Positions 12,497-23,675 of a DNA stretch of 64,000 nt are shown piece by piece (positions within the stretch are counted from its first letter, which is position 1; every line of letters begins with the position of its first letter). A program made the position numbers and the translations under genes. The stretch lies in NCBI GenBank assembly GCA_047967505.1, contig CM106538.1. The stretch is one strand, 5' to 3'. Under the pieces are notes generated by a model, which worked only from the letters and a program-made list of their open reading frames with translations, was not told the DNA's origin and did not search any database. This DNA is from Dipteris shenzhenensis (taxonomy: Eukaryota; Polypodiophyta; Polypodiopsida; Gleicheniales).

Positions 12497-12914
12497 TGAT
12501 GGAATGTAACATCTTCTGATGGAATGTAACATCTGACCACCTTGCAGTAGCCAAAGGATTATGGCACCAAGGGGAGGTGTTGAGAGATATGGTGCCATGA
12601 GCACATAGATTAAAGGGCAAAGGTATGTGATAAGGAATGTATTAAACTAGCCACCCTAAGATGTGGACTACATGACGTGGAGATGTGGATTGAGGATATC
12701 CACAAGGAGAGACGTGGATCAAAGGATCCCACAAGTGTTGACTATTCAAAGGGCACTCTCTTTATAAGAGGCCTATCATGTATTGTTGAACACACATTGC
12801 AAGAGATATAGATTTGCTATCTCCCTCTCATGTCTTATTTAGTATGCTTTGATCCTCCTTAGTTCTTCCTCTTATCTTATGTGCACTAGGCTAAGTACGA
12901 TCCGCACTTTGTTA
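12497..12914 (+). repeat. 5' LTR
   Basis: Starts TGATGGAATGTAAC and matches 15192-15593 over essentially its whole length. It carries a 20-bp tandem duplication at its start (12497 and 12517) that is missing from the 3' copy. A TATAAG box at 12773-12778 is the likely U3 promoter. Confidence 0.85.
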
Positions 12915-12926
12915 TGGTATCAGAGC
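12915..12926 (+). other. Primer binding site, tRNA-Met type
   Basis: TGGTATCAGAGC, complementary to the 3' end of plant initiator tRNA-Met, directly abuts the 5' LTR. Confidence 0.9.
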
Positions 12927-14114
12927 ATAGGTTTAGCTCTCCTAGTTTAGCTCATTAGTAGTTCACTAGGATTGCTTCCATTCCTATATTAGTTTTAGAA
13001 TGTAAGATTAGTTTTAGGTCTCAAGAGTTTCTTACTTCTAGTTTTGAGAGAGATATTCCTTGGGTTCATTTCCATTGTGAGACTTTTCTTTGTGAGGAAG
13101 AGAGATATCATTCCGTCCATTTTCTTATGAGAGAATTTCTCTTCATGTGTTCGGTGCCCTTTCTTCTTCTTCTTCTCGGATGAGGAAATTTCTATTGTTA
13201 AGGGAAAGAGAGCTTTGGAGAGAGATCTAGTCTCTCGGTTTTGTGAAAGGCAAGAACGGCTACTTCGACCAAGTGCAAGGAAAAAAAGGTGATAGAAGTG
13301 CTCAACGCTCCTATGCACACACCGCTCAACTAGCAACACCAATGAGCGGCTAGTCATTGACTCTTGGCATCTCTTACGGGCTACCTACGGCCAACAGCTA
13401 CTCCTTTGCTTAGCTCCAGCAAGACCAGTCACTGGGACAGCTTATGGCAAAGCAAGCATAGGCGGCTCCCTCCAACAAAGGCGTTCGACTCCCTGCCAAC
13501 GCGATGGTCAACAGCCTTCAACAACAATACAATCCAAGCCTCTACATCAACCAGAAGCCCATCTCTGCTACATGCTCTGCTAGCTCAATAGGCAGACAAC
13601 GACGCTGCAGTAGCAGTGGTAGTGTCTCCTACGACTAAGGCAAAGCTCATGGGAGGCTCCAATGAAACGGCCTCACCATTTAGTGCATCCAGCTCCTCGA
13701 CTCTGCAACGGACAAGCTCCATCCACCGGCGCCCAGTAACTAAGCTCTCCAATGACCTACACAACCTTGCTACTCCAGCATATGCTAGCTCCACGGTAGA
13801 CGCCACGCACAGCAAGCAACTTCCTCACGGGCTACCTCCTAAGGTGTAGCATAGCCTAGAGACGAGGCTTCATCTACAACAACACTCTGCCCAAGCTTTG
13901 CAATAGCAGCCAGGTAAGTCCACAGCACCCCTACAAAAGCCTTGCTACGTAGCGCCAAGCTCTCCTAGCCAAACTAGAGCAGAAGCTCCACTACCACTTC
14001 CAATAGTAGCAACGACTGCAACTTCACAGACTCCAGCCTGCTGAATGGATGCTCATCCGACTCCCAATACCTTACACCTTTCATAGTAGCCTACCTTTGA
14101 GCAGCATCCACTGC

Positions 14115-14310
14115 TCAAGGGAACTAGAAAAGGCCACTTTGAAGTTCTCAGAGCAAGGCGACTTGGAACTGGTGGTTGTGGTATAGTTTACAAGGGCAAC
14201 ATGGAGGACGGCTCAATTGTGGCAATTATGAAGTCGAATAACATAAAACTTCTTGGGGAAGCCGATCGCTTCATGAACGAAATCATTCTCCTATCTAGCG
14301 TGAAAGCATA
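14115..14310 (+). pseudogene. Captured WAK-type receptor-like kinase fragment (juxtamembrane to subdomain III)
   Basis: One frame gives RELEKATLKFSEQGDL, the conserved ELEKAT...F segment that precedes the kinase domain of wall-associated-kinase-like receptors. After a one-base frame change come LGTGGCGIVYKG (glycine-rich ATP loop), SIVAIMK (subdomain II, with the ATP-binding Lys) and ADRFMNEIILLSSV (helix C with its Glu), then TAA. About 60 codons of a roughly 280-residue kinase are present, so it cannot be active. It has the sense orientation of the element and lies wholly inside it, so it was probably acquired by template switching or read-through. The frame change may be decay. Confidence 0.85.
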
Positions 14311-15182
14311 AGGTTGAGATGTAGCCCGTCTTCTGTCCAACCATGGCTAATCCAAAACTTCTCCAAAAGCAAAGCAAGACACAACTCAGACGTCACGCAG
14401 ATGACCTTATCCTTCAAGTATCATGATTCAAATTAACCATGGTTTTGTTTACCCAAGTTTAGTTAAAGACATCTTGGTCAAGACTTTGCCACGTGGCAGA
14501 TAAGACTTGTCTCTAGTAAGGTCAAACATAGCCATGGTTAGGATATAGGGTTAGGTAAAAATGCCACATCACCAAGTGCCACCTAAGCACATAGCTCCTT
14601 GTTAAGCATTGTGTGAGTGCAACATGTAAATCCTTTTGCCACATCATCAAGGCCCCTCTTCTTCACAAAAGCTTCAACAAAGCGTAACTTCCAATCCACG
14701 AAGAATTTGCACATGCTCCAAAAAGGAAAAGTGATCATCTTTTTGAGCTCTACGTGCCTGTCAGTTCAAAATCATTGTTGGCAATTAGACACTGCCATTG
14801 AAGCAAAATAAAGCTCATGGTAAGAGCTCATGGTAAGACCTTCGCACAAATGGAAAAGCAACGCATGAATGCAAAAAGCGCAAAAGCACAAGTGCATGAG
14901 ATGACCATAGCAAAAAGCATGGCATCCACACAGAAAGCATTAAGGCACATGGAAGAACAAAGCATCATGCATCAAGTTATATCAAGCGAAGAAGACAACA
15001 ACATCGTCATCAAGCCATGAGCCAAAAGGCAACATCAAGCATTGAGAAGCAACATCCTTTCCACCTTCAGCCCATATGTTTGTAAATCAAACCTGACCAC
15101 CTACGAGTAGCTATGAAAGCACCCAGTGGAGGTATTGACATGTAAACCACACTTTACCACCTTAAGTAGCAATGCAAGCACT

Positions 15183-15191
15183 AAGGGGAGG
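15183..15191 (+). other. Polypurine tract
   Basis: AAGGGGAGG lies immediately 5' of the 3' LTR. Similar units occur about 65 bp upstream (AGTGGAGGT) and again inside the LTR (AAGGGGAGGTGTTGAGAG), so the priming site could be one of several. Confidence 0.7.
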
Positions 15192-15593
15192 TGATGGAAT
15201 GTAACTCACATCTGACCACCTTGCAGTAGCCAAAGGATTATGGCACCAAGGGGAGGTGTTGAGAGATATAGTGCCATGAGGACATAGATTAAAGGGCAAA
15301 GGTATGTGATAAGGAATGTATTAAAGTAGCCACCCTAAGATGTGGACTACATGATGTGGAGATGTGGATTGAGGATATCCACAAAGAGAGATATGGATCA
15401 GAGGATCCCACAAGTGTTGACTATTCAAAGGGCACTCTCTTTATAAGAGGCCTATCATGTATTGTTGAACAAACATTGCAAGAGATATAGATTTTCTATC
15501 TCCCTCTCATGTCTTGTTTAGTATGCTTTGATCCTCCTTAGTTCTTCCGCTTATCTTGTGTGCACTAGGCTAAGTACGATCCGCACTTTGTTA
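15192..15593 (+). repeat. 3' LTR
   Basis: Partner of 12497-12914, nearly identical apart from scattered substitutions and the missing 20-bp duplication. Few differences suggest a fairly recent insertion compared with its gypsy host. Confidence 0.85.
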
Positions 15594-16130
15594 GCTTCTT
15601 TCTTGGTTGCAATGCAAAGTGCCTCCACGTATGTCGTTGGATCTTTACTCATTACTTTTGAGCGAAGACAAGGCTCTAAAGCCATTAAAAATTTGCTCAT
15701 CTTGAAGTGCTCCATCCTTGATAGACTTTGAGGGGCTAATGATGCAGATGCCACAGCTCGCAAAGCTACCCTTTCATACTTTGTCCATAAGGTTCATATT
15801 GGATTGGCAATGTAGAGACCATCTCACCCTCTCCTTGATAGAACCAACCCAATTGCAACATCAAAGCATTTGGCAACTCCATTGCCCTAGATCTCTACTT
15901 CATTGCAGTAGCCACAACTTGGTCCTATTCCTTCTTGGTGGAGTCCAACAAGGCCTCATGCCAACTCAAGGCTACACCTTCAAGAAAGTCAAGCAAACTC
16001 TCTACCCAATCCTTCATGGACCATACAAAAAGCCGGCATCCTCGAACCAAATCTCGAAGATAAGACTCTGAGTTTTCCCCTTGGGTCCCTCGAAACACTA
16101 GAACTTCACCATGATGAAACACAAAAAGGA
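15594..16130 (-). pseudogene. Ty3/gypsy gag remnant, proximal part
   Basis: The minus-strand frames read VFRGTQGENSESYLRDL, then LLDFLEGVALSWHEALLD (retrotransposon gag core: the L-x-G-x-A-x-x-W pattern), then LGWFYQGEGEMV. After a frameshift comes LEPCLRSKVMSKDPTTYVEA. Stops are TAG/TGA. It is interrupted by the LTR element at 15593 and continues at 12496. No zinc knuckle, protease or RT of this copy is seen, so only a gag piece survives. Confidence 0.6.
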
Positions 16131-16879
16131 AACACCAATATCCAAATAATATCCCAAGAAAGATCCAAACAAGATTCCATAGAGCCTTAGTATACCAAGA
16201 CCAACTTATTATGCATAAACACTTGTTGAAAACCCTCCACAATGTGATCCTCAACCAAATCTTTAAAAATAAGTGACCAACTAGCATTGTAAAAACATTG
16301 TGTATACAAGCATTCAATAATCACCCTTCTCACAATTGGAAGTGCACATAACAGCTTCAAGATATTGTACTCTTCATCATTTGCGTAGCAAAAGAAGTTG
16401 AAAGTATTGAGAATCACCACTTCACTGTTATAGTCAAAAATCACCCAAAGACTCAACTCTTCTTCACACCAAGCTGCCAGTGCATGAAACAATCCCAATC
16501 TATCATTGTGCATGTTAATAGCATTATCGATTCACTAACATATTCAAGAGTGCAAACATAAAGGATATGATCATGATGATCGTGCAAATAGCTTGAGCAT
16601 GACCTTCACAATCTTCTAGTTCTCTTAAATGGGCTGCAATCTCTTCTAATGGAGTTCTTCCATGCTTCCTCTTTATCACATCAGAAAACACATGCCTATA
16701 CTAGGCATAACATGCAATGAAGTACGCCCAAGACTGTTTAGTAAGGTGGGATGAATCTAATACCAAACATACCCAGCATCTCCACCAAAAGATGTGACAT
16801 GAAGTTGGGGGCTTTATTTACTAGTAGTTAAATTAGTTTAGTTTAATTTGTGGGCTATTTTCGAGTCATGCTTGGACTG
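16131..16879. other. No convincing gene
   Basis: Minus-strand open frames upstream of the gypsy gag (to about 16510) may be its degenerate N-terminus or leader but show no motif. The rest is unassigned. Confidence 0.4.
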
Positions 16880-17085
16880 TGATCATCCGAAACCAGCTCG
16901 ATGGTTGGAATAGTAATATATAATTCAGCTAGTTAATGTGATTGTTGTTTAGCTATTTAATTATTCTATTTTCTACTAGCTTTGTTTAATTAGTATGTGG
17001 TTGTCCTAAACCAGCCTGGTGGTCAGAACATCAAGCTGGTACAGTTATGTGCCTGTCCTAAACCAGTCCGGTGGTTGAAATTGTT
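16880..17085. repeat. Three ACCAG-C-GTGGT words in AT-rich DNA
   Basis: CCGAAACCAGCTCGATGGTTGG, CTAAACCAGCCTGGTGGTC and CTAAACCAGTCCGGTGGTTG lie near 16890, 17010 and 17058. They are degenerate forms of the ACCAGCACGGTGGT word found in the 4.5, 8.2 and 9.9 kb arrays. Confidence 0.55.
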
Positions 17086-18936
17086 TTGTTTTATAGTAAT
17101 GAATTTGTTTTGCTTTTTAGTAGCTTGATTAGTTTAACTAGCTTGATTATACTATTATTTTTATTTGTTTCAACAAAATTTTATTTCCTACACGTTGGGT
17201 GAACAGACGAAGTTTTATCTAAGTTTATGGCTCAGAACCCATTTGATTGGGCAAAAGAGCTTTGAGCATTATAATCCCTGGTACATTGGCAAACTCAAAC
17301 ACACATAGACTTTGACTTGGCTTGGTAAGCTTTGAATGACTTGTTGATATCTAGTTGTGTTGGAGCATTGCTCCATGGAGATAGATGCCCATGCTCTCTC
17401 TTTTCTCTCATCTCAGGCGAGGTGAATCTGGTAGACCAAAGCGAGCCATCACTTGGCCCTAACTAAAAACAAAAATAAGGCTAGAATCTCACCAGAAGCT
17501 TGAAGGAGAAGGCGAAAAGCATCGAAAAATAGTAGGAATGCGCAAAACAATGAAAAATAGCAGTGAATTATGGTTAAAGGTGAAAAAAATGCTGCGGAGC
17601 TCGCCTTCTATATACCCAACTCAACACACTAGCCGGCATGTCACCACACCGATCGATGTTTTTGGCCAACGCATGCACGCCGTGTGTTCGGTCGGTGGAC
17701 ACCGACCAGTGTATCACTACACTGACCAGTGTAATCCCAATACACCACTCGATGTAGGTGTTCCGTGTATATGATACCGATCGAGTACCTCTTCACTTCC
17801 TACTACTTTCAATCTTAGTGAGAGAGATCTTTATCACTGGAAAAGCAACATTAAAAAGAAACTTTTATGCTAAGAGACCACACCATAATTTCCACCTTTA
17901 GATGAGAATGAAGATGGTAACATCCCAAGTGATGTTGTACTCAAGCATAGGGAGAAGGAAAGGATCAGTAGAGGCCATCATCTTAGCAAGCCGGTCTGCG
18001 CCAAAGAGAAGAGTGATACATTGTTGAAAGATCTTGCAGCTTAAAATGACACAAACTGATATATATCAAGGAATTTGAAGGGGCTGATTGGGTCGGATGG
18101 GTAGGTTCCTGGGAGACATTGCACCTCCTTCATAGACACCTTTACAATAAGCTCAAAACACTCTACAAACTATCATCAAACATAGAGGCCTATAACTTCC
18201 AACAGAGACATGATATCAAGCTTCAAACACGTTTGGATATGCACTTGAAATGGGCTTAGGTCTGATATAAGTTTTATAAGAAACAGAGAAGCGGTCAGAA
18301 AGATATGGGCAATTTACTGGACGGGGGTAAAAACTATCATAAACATAGACTGTCTGACACAAAGACTTATAAATTTTTGAGTTTGTACCAGACATAACAT
18401 ATAATCACACAATGAAATGCTCTCAAAGATAGCTTCATGGTGATATAACTTTCATCAAAATTGGACCACCGAGTAAAGAGTTATGAGAAAAACATTGATA
18501 GGGTGTCAAACAGTCATTAAAACCACACACTCCTTCTATTGGTGTCGACTTGGGAGAATACTCCCTCCATGCTTAGACTTTATGAAGGATCCAGATACCA
18601 TAGAGGTCGACTAGGAGAGAGGAAAGAATTCCCTTTGTGGGTCGGGAAATGGGTGGACCATGTGTGCACAATGAGCGGCCGATTAAGAAGCACTTTGAAG
18701 ACTTTGAAAGGAAGAAAAGAAATATGGAAGGAGAAAAGACTCGAGGGAGGTAATATGAAGTGACATTCATTTCCATTAGAGTCATGCTCTACTCAAATGC
18801 AACTCCATATGCTATACACACAAGGGTGAAAAAGAGGTTTCATACATACAAGAGGGAGCAGGAGCTCCAAGACTACTCATAGAAAGAGAATAAGCTAGAG
18901 AGATATGGACTCAAGCGTCTACATAAGAGGATATCT

Positions 18937-18940
<4 letters not shown>
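17086..18940. other. Non-coding, no gene recognised
   Basis: No open frame with a recognisable domain. A short cluster of CCGATCGATG / ACACCGACCAGTGTA-like words lies at 17640-17780. Confidence 0.5.

Positions 18941-18999
<59 letters not shown>
18941..18999. repeat. (GA)n microsatellite
   Basis: An uninterrupted GA dinucleotide run of about 29 units. Confidence 0.97.
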
Positions 19000-19001
<2 letters not shown>

Positions 19002-19780
19002 CATGGAAGAGGCTTGAGGAGACTAGAGCTACAACAGCATGAGGCTCAATGGTGGAAGAGATGTTGAACAAGGGAGAGGAGGGCTCCTTTTATAGAGATT
19101 TTGTCACCCTCCTTCAACCATTTACAATTGCTGCCTATAGATTCCTTTTCCCATTTACAATTGCTGCCTATAGATTCCTTTCCCCATCAATCACATAAGC
19201 CCATATGTCACCATCCATGTCCTTTTTGGCTACTCTTGCCATGTGTCTCATCAAAAGATGTTCAAGACTCTTAAAATATTGAGAAAGTTAAGAGTGTCCC
19301 CACATGGAGCCCATAGGGACCCTCTCTTTTCCATATGTCCACATAGGAAATCTAGAAGGATTCCTCTTGACTCCACACTCTTCCACACTCCTCCACATGC
19401 CTTCCACACGCTTGGCATGTGATGTCTCTTATATTATTGGAACACATGGACATGAGATCCACCTCTTTATATGACTCACTCTTCCTATTTTCTAAAAGCC
19501 CCATAATATCCCATACACAAATAACTCTCACCCCATACCAAGGTATTTATCATTCATACACATGGTATTTACAATGATAAATTCCACTCATCCTCTCAAT
19601 CCCATACAATATCTTAGAAAATAGAAATAAGTGAGAGGCCCTAGGCTATCACTTGATACTCAAACTCTTATCAAACATATTGAAAAATAATACCAATTTT
19701 GAATAAAATATATTAATTTTTGGCGTTACATATTCTTCACCGGTTCAGTTGAAGTGTTGGAACACAACGCTATATGAATA
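19000..19780. other. Non-coding with a short direct repeat
   Basis: CATTTACAATTGCTGCCTAT and the following AGATTCCTTT occur twice in tandem at about 19118-19185. No gene is recognised. Confidence 0.5.
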
Positions 19781-21990
19781 TTTGGAGAATGGCACCAATG
19801 CGATTCATCACCTAGAGATTGGAGAAAGGCTCTGGTGCCATTGTCCTCAATCCCTGTGATTAATGGCACTGCTGCCATTATCAATATAATCATATGTTGT
19901 TCAAGAAAATGACACTAGTGCCAATCTCCAACCATGATCCATGACAACCTTGCTCCAACCTTGACATCTAGAGAGTGGCACTAGTGCTATATTGTGCAAT
20001 CCATGTTATACATGGCAACTTAAGAGATACAATGAAGGCGTGCATGGAGTCTAATGCAACCACCCAAGAGTAAATGAGAAAATTGGGGAATACTTTCTTG
20101 CATGCACAACAAAAGCTTTCCCAACTCGCATCTTTCCTAATTCTATCTCTCCCACTATATTATCCCAATATAGAATTCCAATTCATAAACACCAATCCAA
20201 AAGACAATACTACATTCATTTTTTAAAGAAAAACCTAGATAGTAAACCCACAAACATAATATGGAAAAGTATTTGTGGACAAGTACATCAAAGGAAAAAC
20301 AATGCAAGTTGTATGTTTAGCAATCACATTAGTGGGCAACTTTTAAAAAGAAAAACCATGAGTAATTAGACTCATAAAATATAAGATTTACAACTCTAAG
20401 AACTACTATAGCGAGCAAATAGTTCTTTCGACCTAGTCATCAAGTGAAGAAGATGGACAACTAAAGCAACATCACACATGAAAAGAATCATATACGGCAA
20501 TTGAAGAAAACACGGCAGATTACAACTACAACTACAAAGAACACTAAAATAGGACATCCAGCTAGACAATCTCAAAGTAAATGAAATAGCAAAAACAACC
20601 ATAACCAATTGATGCACGTGGAAAAAATAATGAACTTCACATCAGGAGAATGGGATTGGTGCCGTTCTTTGCAATCCATGTGATGAATGACACTTGTGCC
20701 ATTCTCCTCAACATCATGGAGGATGGCACCAGTGGCATTATCCTCAAACTCTCACGAAGGATGGCACTAGTTCCATTCTCCACAAATTCACAATTCATGT
20801 GTTCCAATGGCATTGGTGGCACTCTTCACAACATCATATAATTGTTGGAGAATGGCACGAATATCATTATTTATTATAACCATCTTAACTTTGATAATGT
20901 GTATATATGCTTGCAGTGTGGGTGTAGTTTTTCATAATGCAAACATTTGGCATTTTGAGCTAAGATGGTGGATTTGACCACTTCTTGCAAGTTGCCAATC
21001 CTGATGTAACATACTTGAGGATAATATCATTGTTTTTGATAGTGATGATGAGGAGGAAACAAAGGATCCACAGAGTCCATCAAATAGTGAATCATCAAAG
21101 ATAGCATCATGTGCTTTTCAAGTCGATTTGTTCTAATCTTTTAACAAATGATCCAAAGATCAAATTTTGGTCCAAAATCAAAAAGCCATTTCAAACACGT
21201 GCTTCTTTGCCACCAACAGATGATTCAGATGATGATGTTGAGCCAATGAGATCTTTGCCTCCTATAGCTATCAAAGATATTGCTAGTATACATTATGGTA
21301 CTTGATGATTTGTAAAGGGATTTATGGCATGTATTTCCTAGTTTTAAAGGAGTAGTAGAGACTGTTTCAATAATATAACTTTGCCACTTTTTTTATTGAG
21401 GTTGGTTTCGTGTGATATGAAGCCAATGTATTGTAATGTTGTTCTTCCAAAGCATTTGAATTGCTATTCTTTCCACAGATCCATTAGAATTTGGAGAGTG
21501 GCACTAGTGCCATTCTTTGATGAGTTTTTTAAGAAATTCACCATAACCTCATAAGGGGATGATGTTATTGTCATCCATTGAAACTAAAATGGTACTATTT
21601 CAATTCTCAGCCACTTCATATGAGGTTGTGGAAAATAAGAGTAAGGTCATTTGTCCCTTTCATATTTATAATATCTATTTCATCAACCTTTATTGAATTT
21701 GTATTCATGTCCACTTCCTACAAGTTTTAGAAGTTTTGTAATGCTATTTTTGGTGTATTTTAAGTGCTTCATTGAGAAACCTCATGATTTGTAAAATGGC
21801 ACTAGTGCCATGGGAAATTGCACTCCCCATGTGGTGATAGCGGTGGATAGTACTTCATGCACTTGTCTATCTCACAAGTGACATTCTCTACTAACTCATA
21901 GCAAGAATGGCACTAGTGTCATTCTCCACAACCGCATAGGGCGAGTGGCAGTAGTGCCATTCTCCATAAACTTAAATGGAGAATACCGTG
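19781..21990. repeat. Dispersed array of the palindrome TGGCACTAGTGCCA
   Basis: The word (AA)TGGCACTAGTGCCATTCT and close variants occur at least a dozen times: near 19785, 19850, 19912, 19975, five or more between 20645 and 20860, then near 21496, 21799, 21906 and 21947. They are often followed by CTCCACAA or CTCCTCAA. GGCACTAGTGCC is a perfect 12-bp palindrome. Spacing is irregular and the DNA between copies is not conserved. Short open frames inside are not convincing genes. Confidence 0.7.
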
Positions 21991-22093
21991 AAATTTATAT
22001 TGTAAGTAATGAATTAATTTCTTGGAATTATACTCATTTTAATTATTGATGCATGGAAGGAGAGAGGAACAAATACTACAAAAGAAAACATAA

Positions 22094-23491
22094 CACCAAA
22101 AATGTGTACATTGTTGGAAGTGGTATCAGGAGAGAGTGACTTTGGGGTCAATGAGCATATCAGAATCAATGATACAAGGAAGGATATGGAGATAACTAAT
22201 ACACAAGAGGACATGCCACCCAAAATGGGGACAACTGCAAGCAACCTCATTAGCAATATATTTTTGGAGGTGGTGTTAAGAGCTAGCGAGTGTGAGGTTG
22301 ACTCAGATCTTGGTGATGTTGGAGAATCAGTGATGCTTTGAAGAAGGTGGAGACAACTACTACACAATAAAAAATTCCATAAAAAATATGGACAACTAGA
22401 AGCAATCTCAATAGCAATGCACCTTTGGAAGTGGTGTTAAGAGATAGCAACTCTAAGGTAAAATTAGATCTTGGTGATGTGCCAAACATAATTGAACACA
22501 GAGCACAAGGTAGCTTGGAGGAGTCAAGGTCTAGAAACTTTGCAGGAAGTCCATATATAATCCATCCAATTACATCATCCTTGGATAAGCCAAGGATGAT
22601 TGTGATATTGGGCTTGAATGGCTTACTATTAACTCATTGCTTGTTCAAGTAACCAATACATACGTCTGTTATGTATGGCCACAATAGTTATATGGTTATT
22701 CGACTTGGGTGCATCAAATTTATAGGGATCTTGCAACAACAAAAATTTAATTTAGGTATTTGGTCAGTAGCAATGGATCATAATGTCATCAACATGATAG
22801 AAAATCTCCAAATATATGGAAAGGAAAACCTCCCTTTCTTAGTGATATGGGCTCAATAGGGATGCTACACTTATAGTAAGAGAAGGATAAATAGGCCCGA
22901 ACAGGTTGGTGTGTAGAGGCTATGTTCAAATCCTTAGCCAAAATCTCAAAGGCATTTGGATGTGATGCTAGGACGAATATACTTATTGATGACTCTCCAT
23001 ACAAGGCTTGCCTCAATTCTCCATCAAATTGCATATTTTCTCATACGTTTAATGTTCAAGACAATGAAGATAACACTCTACTAGAAGACTTGGTTCCTTA
23101 CTTGTTGCTACATCTTGAAGAAACCAATGATGTGCACATCGTGACTGAGAGTAATTGGTATGGATAATTACCGATGATGGAGGGCCATAAAGATTTCAAT
23201 TTCATTTCTTGAAGAATGGAGTGAGCAAAATCATCAATGGTTAAAAACAAAGTACAATACAAGAAAGCTTCCTATTGCAGACCAACTAAGGGAGAGGGTT
23301 AGACGTGAAGAGAGAACAGAGGATGCATCTTGTATGACACGTCACGGTGGTGGTGACTTCTTGCCTCAACTTAACCTATCACAAATAAATATGCTAAGGG
23401 CTTCTCTACCCATCGATAGTATGAGTACCATGCAAGCTTCTCATATGTCTATAAAACTAGGGTACAAACATCGCTATATTAAGAAGCACAT
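22094..23491 (+). pseudogene. FCP1/NIF-type (HAD) phosphatase-like gene, broken, 3' end cut by a copia insertion
   Basis: An N-terminal acidic region has about three imperfect 160-bp repeats (LEVVxxxS...DLGDV, 22100-22500). It leads into a phosphatase-like domain at about 22575-23166: RMIVILGLNGLLL at the DLDGT-box position, then RLGCIKFIGIL, NLGIWSVAMDHNV, LPFLVIWAQ, and after a frameshift NILIDDSPYKACLN and IFSHTF. This order and the LIDDSPYK motif are characteristic of FCP1/SCP phosphatases acting on the RNA polymerase II CTD and relatives. The nucleophile position reads GLN where plant relatives have DLN, so the catalytic Asp is lost. Stops TAA, TAG and TAG plus shifts confirm decay. No introns are visible. 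A C-terminal Arg/Glu-rich part runs up to the copia insertion at 23492. Confidence 0.65.
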
Positions 23492-23661
23492 TGTGGGGGT
23501 TAAAGGTCACTGTGCCTTTACCTCGGTTATGTACAATACTCAAACACATATATAAATGAATGAAAAAGAAGATTAGGGTGGTTCTGCACCAACAAAACTT
23601 GTGTGGCTCTCTATTTCTCTCTCTCCCTCTTCTGTTCTTGCTTCCGTTGAGAGCACTCTCA
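23492..23661 (+). repeat. 5' LTR of element A
   Basis: Starts TGTGGGGGTTAAAGG and ends GAGCACTCTCA. About 97% similar by eye to the 3' copy. A TATATAAAT box near 23549 is the probable promoter. Confidence 0.92.
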
Positions 23662-23663
23662 AC

Positions 23664-23675
23664 TGGTATCAGAGC
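23664..23675 (+). other. Primer binding site of element A
   Basis: TGGTATCAGAGC two bases after the LTR; initiator tRNA-Met type. Confidence 0.92.

Larger units (their letters stand above)
12497..15593 (+). mobile_element. Non-autonomous LTR retrotransposon carrying a kinase gene fragment
   Basis: Two direct LTRs (12497-12914 and 15192-15593) flank a 2.28-kb interior. TGGTATCAGAGC (initiator tRNA-Met PBS) lies immediately after the 5' LTR and the purine tract AAGGGGAGG immediately before the 3' LTR. The interior has no gag or pol. It is GC-richer and Ser/Thr/Pro-codon rich at 13.3-14.1 kb, contains a receptor-kinase fragment (14115-14310), and then AT-richer text. Flanks GATTC/GCTTC match at 4 of 5 positions, and the interrupted gypsy gag resumes in frame outside, which supports these borders. 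LTR ends are TGAT...GTTA, not a perfect TG...CA. It must depend on another element's proteins. The segment near 14700 resembles 28350 in the partner element at 26.2 kb. Confidence 0.8.

Noticed and set aside
12569-12586. AAGGGGAGG followed by TGTTGAGAG as the true LTR start of the 12.5 kb element
   Set aside because: The gypsy gag resumes exactly at 12496 and the 3' LTR match begins at 15192, so the LTR starts at TGATGG; the inner site is a PPT-like repeat unit.
13364-13849. Ser/Thr-rich frames inside the kinase-carrying element as a gag gene
   Set aside because: No gag motif or zinc knuckle, and open frames exist on both strands because of base composition.
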